Translations under genes and position numbers: made by a program
Shown here: piece after piece, positions 32,208-38,030 of the stretch
Layout: the number at the start of each line of letters is the position of its first letter
Numbering within the stretch: the first letter of the stretch is position 1
Origin: Chlorobium sp.
Lineage (GTDB): Bacteria > Bacteroidota > Chlorobiia > Chlorobiales > Chlorobiaceae
Reading direction: 5' to 3'
NCBI GenBank assembly: GCA_028280025.1
Contig: JANQMO010000068.1
Span: forward strand, 1-38,030
Length of the DNA stretch: 38,030 nt
The notes under the pieces: model-generated
What the model saw: the letters and a program-made list of their open reading frames with translations, nothing else
Database searches by the model: none
Told to the model about the DNA's origin: nothing

Positions 32208-35200
32208 CGGATGACGGTGTATTTGCGGATTGATGTTTTGTCAGCTTCACAGGGATCAGTTTGGAGATGCCTTCTTCCTCCATAGTGACCCCGTAAAGCG
32301 CTTGCGATGAGGCCATTGTCTTCTTGTTGTGCGTAACAATAATAAATTGAGTGTTTTTCTCAAATTTTCTGAGGAGTTTAATGAACCGATCGATGTTTGC
32401 GTCGTCGAGAGGTGCGTCAACCTCGTCGAGGATGCAGAACGGGCTTGGTTTGACGAGGTAAATGGCAAAAAGCAGCGATAATGCAGTCAGCGCTTTTTCT
32501 CCGCCGCTCAACTGTTCAATTGACAGGGGCCGTTTTCCTCGGGGTCTGGCAATAATGGATATTTGTGCTTCAAGCGGGTCATCGCCTTCGGTGAGAATAA
32601 GGTCCGCTTCGTCGGTTTCTTCGAACAGTTCCCTGAATATCCTGATGAAGTTGCGTCTTACTTCCGAGAAGGTATCTTCGAACTTTTTCAGTGCGGTTTT
32701 GTTTATTTCCTCGATTGTTGTTTTGAGCTGCGCTTCAGCGGCCAGAAGATCGTCTTTCTGGCCGCTGAGAAAATCAAGCCGTTCTTTTTCGGTTTCATAC
32801 TCTTCAAAAGCGAGTTCGTTGACTGCTCCGAACCCTTCTGCCCGTTCTCGCAGAGCTTCAAGGCGTTTTCCGGCTTCGTCACGGTCGAAGTTTTCCGGAA
32901 CGGTATGATCGATATCTTCTACATGGCAGTTGTGACGGGTTTCAGCGTATGTTATGAGTGCGTCGATGGATTTTTCGAGTTCGGACGACTGCCGCTGCAG
33001 CTCTTCGTGGACCTGGGTTTCCACCTCGTGTTTTCTGCGGAGCTCCCTGAGCTCAACTCGTTGTTCCTGGTTCTTTACCTTGTATTCGTTGTATGCTGTT
33101 TCCATCCCGGCAAGGATCTGCTGTTCTCGTCCCGAAGAGACCATCAGGGATTCCAGCTCGGATTGTTTTTTTCGGGTTTCTTCTTTCGTTTTTTCAAGTG
33201 AACGTTTCGCCGCTTCGATATCATCGTTGAGACGCTCTGTTTCCTTCTTCAGCGATTCCCGGTTCTGGGAGGCGGTCGATATGCGAATTCTCAGCTTTTC
33301 AAGCTCAAGAAAGCTGTCCTTGTAAACATTGTTCAGGTTCTGGAACTCGAACATGTGTTTTCGGACTATCGTCTCGGATTCAGCTTCCTCTTGACGAGCA
33401 TTTTCAAGCGCTTCAAGCAGTTCCTGATGTTGTCGCGAATGTTCATCGATTTCAGCCGTCAGTTTTTTTTGTTCCAGAGTGACGGCATGTAATCGAGCCT
33501 TCGCTTCACCGGTTTCATGTTCGGTCCGTTCGATATTCTGTTTCCGGTTTTCCAGCTCCATGTCTATCCGGACGAGTTTGTTTTCAAGGCTTGCAAGTTC
33601 TTGTGCCAGTGAAACGGTTGCCTGTTCCTTTTCTTCCAGGTGTATATCAAGGAGTTTGTCGCTGATTGCCTGTATGTCTTTTTCAGTTGTGCGGATTGCT
33701 TCCGAAAGGGAGCTTTCTTCTTTTCGTAACCGGTCCCGTTCCGCTTTTTTACCGAGACGCAGCCCTTCATTCTCAACGACACTGCCGCCGAAAAGGATGC
33801 CGGCGCCGCCTGTTTTTTCTCCACTCGGCGTGACAAAGGTGCAGTCCGGATGTTCGACGGCAAGCCGTTCGGCCGTATCGAGATCCCTGGTGAGATAGCA
33901 GCGTCTGGTGAATGTCGATAAGGCGCGCTCCAGTTGATGAGGAACGGTGACGATATCCCTTATTTTTCGCGCACCTTCAATTTCCTGTTCGTCTGATGGC
34001 AGGGCTGCTTTGATGAGTTCCAGGACAAGAAAACAGACTTTTCCTTTTTCGGCCTGTGTGAGAGAACGGATGCCGGCTCTGGCTTCCTGCAGCGTTGAAC
34101 AGACGTAATAGCCAAGTGCATCACCAAAAAGGGCATTGATCGCCTTCCGGTGCTCTGCGTCAAGTTGAATGAGGTCGGAGAGGCACCCGAAACCGTATCG
34201 TTCTTTGCTTTTTTCCAGCCATGCGATTCCTTCGGGGAGGCCTTCATAGTTATCGAGGATGGAATTTGCCAGCAGAAGGCTGTTTTTCAGTTGATCGAGG
34301 CGGGATCGCTGATCCAGCAGGTGTTCTTTTTTCGACTCCAACTGCTGTTTGAGAGTGTTCTGCAGCTTTTTCAGGGTATCCAGCTCCTTTCTTTCCGAAG
34401 CTATCAGTGTTTGCCGCGTTTCGATCAATTCTGCGGTCTCCCGTCTCGAAGGCTGGATCGTGTCGATACTGTTGCGGGTTTCCTGTTGTTGCTGCTCCAG
34501 ACGGTCCAATGTGTTTTTCAGGTGTTCCGCGCTGGTTTCGAGTTTCTGGCGGGTCACGTGGAGACGTGAGCCGGATTTCTGATGTTTTGAAATGCTCTCT
34601 CTGATCTCTTCTGCTTTCTGCCTTGTCTGGTCAAGTGTCGACTGAAGACGGTCCTGAACCTGTTTCAGTTCGTCGAGCTCTTTCTGACGGGTCATGCAGG
34701 CGGCTTCATGCGGAGCGATTTCGTCCGAGAGTGTCTTTTCCTGTTTTTCAAGTTCGACAGCCGTGTGTTTTTTCCCTGCTATCGATTCGGTGATGCGGAC
34801 GATCGTGTTCTGAAAACTTTTTTCCTGTTCATGTAATTGCAGAATGGTTTTTTCGAGCTCGTGCTGAAGGTTGTTTTTTTTGTTCAACGCTTTTTGTGCT
34901 TCTGCGAGACGCCGTTCATGTTCAAGCTGTTGCAGCTCGGACTCCTGTAACGTGCTGTCCCGGGTCGATATTGTTGTCGACAGTTCCTGGACGAGCGAAG
35001 CCTGGGATGTCATTTCAGCTTTAAGTGGCCGGAGTTTTTCGAGATAATCGTCATAGCTGAGCCTGGTAAGTGTCAGATCGAGCTCCCTGAGGGAGGCCTG
35101 CAATTCATGATGCTGCTCGGCTTTTCTGACCTGGGATTTCAGGCTGCGGACTTTTTTTGAAACCTCCGTAATGACATCATCGACGCGTTCCAGATCACGG

Positions 35201-35754
35201 TTTGTGCTTTCCAGTTGTCTGAACGTCTGTTTCCGGCGCTGCTTGTATCGGGTGATGCCTGCCGCCTCTTCGAAAAGCCGCAGCCTTTCGTCACTTTTGT
35301 TGTTGATGATCTCTTCGATCATCTTCAATTCAATCACGGAATAGGCGTCGCTTCCCATGCCGGTATCGGCAAAGAGGTCAACGATGTCTTTCAGTCTGCA
35401 GGGAACCAGGTTGAGGAGGTAGTCGCTGTCACCGCTCCGGTAGAGCCTGCGGGTGACGGTAATTTCAGTATATTCGGTCGGCAGGACATTGCGTGTGTTT
35501 TCAATGGTAATGGAGACTTCGGTCATGCTCAGCGGCTTGTATGACCTTGAGCCATTGAATATGATGTTCTCCATTTTAGCGGAGCGGAGCAGCGAGGTTT
35601 TCTGTTCGCCCAGAACCCAGCGGATAGCATCGACCACGTTTGTCTTTCCGCAACCGTTCGGACCAACAATCGATGTCAGGCCCTTGTCGAAGGTGATCCG
35701 GGTTTTGTGAGCGAAACTTTTAAATCCGAGAAGTTCAATTTTAGAAAGATACAT
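32182..35754 (-). CDS. smc: Chromosome partition protein SMC
   Basis: A full-length 1190-residue SMC. The Walker A is IVGPNGCGKTNVVDAIRWVLGE split near residues 30-50. Two long coiled coils (about 170-500 and 670-1020) flank a hinge with YGFGCLSDLIQLDAEHRKAI. The C-terminal head has the signature QLSGGEKALTALSLLFAIYL and Walker B FCILDEVDAPLDDANID. It compacts and segregates the chromosome with ScpA and ScpB, which are not in this window. A terminator separates it from folP upstream. Confidence 0.98.
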   Translation of the reverse strand: MYLSKIELLGFKSFAHKTRITFDKGLTSIVGPNGCGKTNVVDAIRWVLGEQKTSLLRSAKMENIIFNGSRSYKPLSMTEVSITIENTRNVLPTEYTEITVTRRLYRSGDSDYLLNLVPCRLKDIVDLFADTGMGSDAYSVIELKMIEEIINNKSDERLRLFEEAAGITRYKQRRKQTFRQLESTNRDLERVDDVITEVSKKVRSLKSQVRKAEQHHELQASLRELDLTLTRLSYDDYLEKLRPLKAEMTSQASLVQELSTTISTRDSTLQESELQQLEHERRLAEAQKALNKKNNLQHELEKTILQLHEQEKSFQNTIVRITESIAGKKHTAVELEKQEKTLSDEIAPHEAACMTRQKELDELKQVQDRLQSTLDQTRQKAEEIRESISKHQKSGSRLHVTRQKLETSAEHLKNTLDRLEQQQQETRNSIDTIQPSRRETAELIETRQTLIASERKELDTLKKLQNTLKQQLESKKEHLLDQRSRLDQLKNSLLLANSILDNYEGLPEGIAWLEKSKERYGFGCLSDLIQLDAEHRKAINALFGDALGYYVCSTLQEARAGIRSLTQAEKGKVCFLVLELIKAALPSDEQEIEGARKIRDIVTVPHQLERALSTFTRRCYLTRDLDTAERLAVEHPDCTFVTPSGEKTGGAGILFGGSVVENEGLRLGKKAERDRLRKEESSLSEAIRTTEKDIQAISDKLLDIHLEEKEQATVSLAQELASLENKLVRIDMELENRKQNIERTEHETGEAKARLHAVTLEQKKLTAEIDEHSRQHQELLEALENARQEEAESETIVRKHMFEFQNLNNVYKDSFLELEKLRIRISTASQNRESLKKETERLNDDIEAAKRSLEKTKEETRKKQSELESLMVSSGREQQILAGMETAYNEYKVKNQEQRVELRELRRKHEVETQVHEELQRQSSELEKSIDALITYAETRHNCHVEDIDHTVPENFDRDEAGKRLEALRERAEGFGAVNELAFEEYETEKERLDFLSGQKDDLLAAEAQLKTTIEEINKTALKKFEDTFSEVRRNFIRIFRELFEETDEADLILTEGDDPLEAQISIIARPRGKRPLSIEQLSGGEKALTALSLLFAIYLVKPSPFCILDEVDAPLDDANIDRFIKLLRKFEKNTQFIIVTHNKKTMASSQALYGVTMEEEGISKLIPVKLTKHQSANTPSSDDQETRSV

Positions 35755-35819
35755 CTGCTCGCGTGCAATTGGCCGTGATAAAGAAAACGTTCCACCACTG
35801 AACGTTATCGGTATAGCAG

Positions 35820-35846
35820 AAAATGCCGCTCATCGAGCGGCTTTTT
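35820..35846 (-). terminator. Bidirectional terminator between folP and smc
   Basis: A GCCGCTC (35825-35831) and GAGCGGC (35835-35841) stem with a 3-base loop has five T on the plus-strand side and ATTTT on the minus-strand side. It lies 50 bases beyond the folP stop, so it should end the minus-strand transcript before smc. Confidence 0.75.
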
Positions 35847-35895
35847 GCTGAAAGAACCAACAAATTACAGAAAAAAAAGCAATTGAAATGAAGTT

Positions 35896-36816
35896 TCAGG
35901 TGTCCGATCCTGCCGGGCTCATGCCGTTTTGTACCGATACGGCAACCGCAATGGTTTCGAGTGCTTCCCGCACATCATGAACCCGCAGAATGTTGGCGCC
36001 TTTAAGGACTGCGGCCGTGTTTGCCGCTATTGTCGCCGTCAGTCTTTTTTCCGGCGGAGGAACTGTGCCGGAATCTTCCTCCTGAAGGATCTTGCCGAGA
36101 AACGATTTTCTGGAAACACCGGCAAGCAAAGGCCGTTCAAGGGCATGCAGCGCATCGAGTGACCTCAGCAGTTCGTAATTTTCTGCTACGCTTTTACCGA
36201 ATCCGAATCCGGGATCGAGAATAATGTTGTCTATCCCTTGTTTTTCGGCGTTGTTCAGGATGGCACCGAGTTCTTTCATGACCCGGTTCATGATTGGCGT
36301 TTCGGTTGCGTCAGGTGTCTGATGGCTCCATTGCATGTGCTCCGGTCTTGCTGTTGTGTGCATGAGAATCGCGGCGGCATGGTGCTGTCGGCAGACCTCG
36401 CCGATATCCGGGTCGAACCTGAAACCGGATATGTCGTTGACGATTTGCGCCCCTGCCAGCAGCGCTTTTTCGGCAACCCGTGCTTTATAGGTGTCGATCG
36501 AGATCAGGACGTCGGACCTGTTTCTCAGCTCATGGATCACGGGAATGGTCCGGCGCAGTTCTTCTTCTGTATCGACACGTTCTGCTCCCGGCCTTGTGGA
36601 TTCTCCTCCGATATCGATAATACCGGCGCCTTCTTTTTCCATGGCCAGGGCTTTGGCAACAGTGCGGTCGATCCAGTTTGCGTCCTCTTTGCAAAAGAAC
36701 CGTCCCCCGTCGTAAAATGAATCAGGCGTTGTATTGAGGATTCCCATGATCACGGGGCGGCCTGTAAGGTCGAGAACACGATCCCGGCACACTATTCTGT
36801 ACTTGTCTTTTCCCAT
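35896..36816 (-). CDS. folP: Dihydropteroate synthase
   Basis: A 306-residue TIM-barrel DHPS. Signatures are VIMGILNTTPDSFYDGGRFF, IDIGGESTRPGAERVDTEEE, ISIDTYKARVAEKALLAG, IVNDISGFRFDP, ILDPGFGFGKSVAENY, GVSRKSFLGKIL and LRVHDVREALE. It joins 4-aminobenzoate to dihydropterin pyrophosphate in folate synthesis and is the target of sulfonamides. It follows the site-2 protease gene after 53 bases. Confidence 0.97.
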   Translation of the reverse strand: MGKDKYRIVCRDRVLDLTGRPVIMGILNTTPDSFYDGGRFFCKEDANWIDRTVAKALAMEKEGAGIIDIGGESTRPGAERVDTEEELRRTIPVIHELRNRSDVLISIDTYKARVAEKALLAGAQIVNDISGFRFDPDIGEVCRQHHAAAILMHTTARPEHMQWSHQTPDATETPIMNRVMKELGAILNNAEKQGIDNIILDPGFGFGKSVAENYELLRSLDALHALERPLLAGVSRKSFLGKILQEEDSGTVPPPEKRLTATIAANTAAVLKGANILRVHDVREALETIAVAVSVQNGMSPAGSDT

Positions 36817-36869
36817 AACTGTGTATTGCTCAAAATTCCCTTGGTGTTCCAGTTACTGTCTTGCCGGTG

Positions 36870-37886
36870 TTACGTGATCCCGAACGGGACCGGGGTGAAA
36901 CACAGAATGAAAATGATAATGGCAAGCCACCCCGTCAGGAGTCTTCCTGTCGAGAGTTCATGATCGTTCATGGTAGGCGGATGGCCGGAGCCGAGAAGGC
37001 GTGAGAGAATCACAGCCCAGAGTATCCAGCCCGGCCAGGACCATGTCGTTACGGATTCCGGGAGCGGAACAGGCATACCGGGTATGAAGAGCTCGAAAAG
37101 GATCAGGACAAGCGACGGGATGCCAAGCAGGGTAATGATGAGCAGGAAGGTTTTCGAGCCGGTTCTGTGCAGTTTATTCCCGAACATCGCATAGATGATG
37201 TGACCGCCGTCAAGCTGTCCGACCGGGAGCAGGTTCAGTGCGGTAACGAAACAGCCGAGCCATCCTGCAAAAAGATAAGGGTAATGGTACATTTCGAACA
37301 TCGGAGGGCGGTAGACGGGACTCAGGATGTTTTCAAGCAGCACATACAGCAGGTTTTTTCCCAGGTACAGTGTGTTTTCAGGCGGAAGGGATGGAATTCC
37401 TCCCAATAACCTGTACTCGGGATGAATCATGTACAAGTATTCTACGGGCGGAAGGTGAGTGAAACCGTATACAAGGAGTCCCAGGGCCACCACGAAACCT
37501 GACAGCGGGCCGGATACGCCGGTGTCGAACAATGCGTTCGTGCCGGGAATTCTGTCCTTGATCCGGATAACTGCTCCAAGCGTCCCGAGGCTGAGCAGAA
37601 AGGGTAACGGAGGCACAGGAATGAAAAAGGGGAGCGTTGAACGCATACGGTGGTAGAAAGAGGCAAAAAAATGCCCGAATTCATGTGTGCCCAGAAATGC
37701 CATGAGCGAGATGCTGTAGGGAATGCCGTATCCCAGATCGTTCAGTAACGTCTGCATGCGGTCAAACCGCGGGGGGTGACCTGTCCAGAATGCTCCGGCC
37801 CAGATTGTTGTCAGGAGGGTCAGTAAAAAAAGGCCGGTATGCAGGGGATAGTTCTGTTCCTTCAGTATGCTTTGCCGAGAGGCCAA
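36870..37886 (-). CDS. Site-2 protease family membrane metalloprotease (M50)
   Basis: A 338-residue membrane protein with about seven hydrophobic segments. The zinc-binding HExxH is in FLGTHEFGHFFAS (near 68), and the third ligand is the Asp of LNLLPVGQLDGGHIIY (near 224). GVSGPLSGFVVALGLL is the family's conserved glycine-rich segment. It cuts substrates within the membrane. There is no PDZ domain, unlike RseP. The substrate is unknown. Coding ends at the start of the flanking region before the contig-end repeat. Confidence 0.92.
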   Translation of the reverse strand: MASRQSILKEQNYPLHTGLFLLTLLTTIWAGAFWTGHPPRFDRMQTLLNDLGYGIPYSISLMAFLGTHEFGHFFASFYHRMRSTLPFFIPVPPLPFLLSLGTLGAVIRIKDRIPGTNALFDTGVSGPLSGFVVALGLLVYGFTHLPPVEYLYMIHPEYRLLGGIPSLPPENTLYLGKNLLYVLLENILSPVYRPPMFEMYHYPYLFAGWLGCFVTALNLLPVGQLDGGHIIYAMFGNKLHRTGSKTFLLIITLLGIPSLVLILFELFIPGMPVPLPESVTTWSWPGWILWAVILSRLLGSGHPPTMNDHELSTGRLLTGWLAIIIFILCFTPVPFGIT

Positions 37887-37933
37887 TCGTTTCTCCGGGG
37901 CGGGTTGAAGATGAAAGGAAAAATGATAACAAG

Positions 37934-38030
37934 TCAGTAGTGTCCGGTAAAAAATAAAAAAGGTCTGAAAACTCTTGAGAAACGGTGATATTAAAAGTGA
38001 CCAAACCTTTTCTATCAGCTGTATTCAAAA
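37934..38030. repeat. Terminal inverted repeat, right copy (probable IS end)
   Basis: Exact reverse complement of bases 1-97. The inner border TCAGTAGTGTCCGGT looks like an insertion-sequence terminus, and the contig ends 97 bases into it. Confidence 0.7.

Noticed and set aside
1..38030. A composite transposon spanning the window, given inverted repeats at both ends
   Set aside because: The interior contains core genes such as smc, nusB, folP and nth; assembly ending in two repeat copies is the simpler explanation.

Overview
The window looks like a 38-kb chromosomal contig from a green sulfur bacterium (Chlorobi/Chlorobiaceae, Prosthecochloris- or Chlorobium-like). That placement is inferred from the general flavour of the proteins and gene neighbourhoods; there is no rRNA gene here to confirm it. 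The two ends carry the same 97-bp sequence in opposite orientation (1-97 and 37934-38030), so the contig probably stops inside two copies of one repeat, most likely an insertion sequence.

Left part (about 200-2450): a ParD/ParE-type toxin-antitoxin pair with a two-palindrome operator, then two translationally coupled TPM-domain membrane/envelope genes.

CRISPR region (about 2800-15875): a WYL regulator, then a complete type I-B CRISPR-Cas locus on the + strand in the order cas6, cas8b, cas7, cas5, cas3, cas1, [four-helix-bundle gene], cas2, cas4, leader, array. The array has 40 identical 30-bp repeats and 39 spacers. The interference block cas8b-cas7-cas5-cas3 is much more AT-rich than cas6 and cas1 on either side, so the locus looks mosaic. 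The junction between cas6 and cas8b holds a symmetric array of TTGTTCG/CGAACAA heptamers around a hairpin. The four-helix-bundle gene between cas1 and cas2 is bordered by inverted repeats and looks inserted. One spacer is present twice, and two other spacers encode almost the same peptide with different bases, pointing to the same gene in two divergent target viruses.

Accessory stretch (about 15,840-23,460): a dispersed repeat abuts the end of the array exactly one spacer length after the last repeat. It is followed by HigBA-like and VapBC-like toxin-antitoxin pairs on the minus strand, a second copy of the dispersed repeat, an outer-membrane beta-barrel protein with a strong terminator, a decayed 142-bp copy of the vapC 3' end, a P2-type cation ATPase, and a second VapBC pair preceded by a 26-bp palindrome.

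Housekeeping part (23,499-37,886): minus-strand tsaC/sua5 and a CTP-dependent polyprenol/phytol kinase-like gene; plus-strand ppx/gppA, a pabB-pabC fusion and a conserved hypothetical gene; a 140-bp MITE-like element; then a minus-strand run of a site-2 protease, folP, smc, a HAD phosphatase, nusB, a PP1/ApaH-like phosphatase and nth. I see no rRNA or tRNA gene, integrase or intact transposase.
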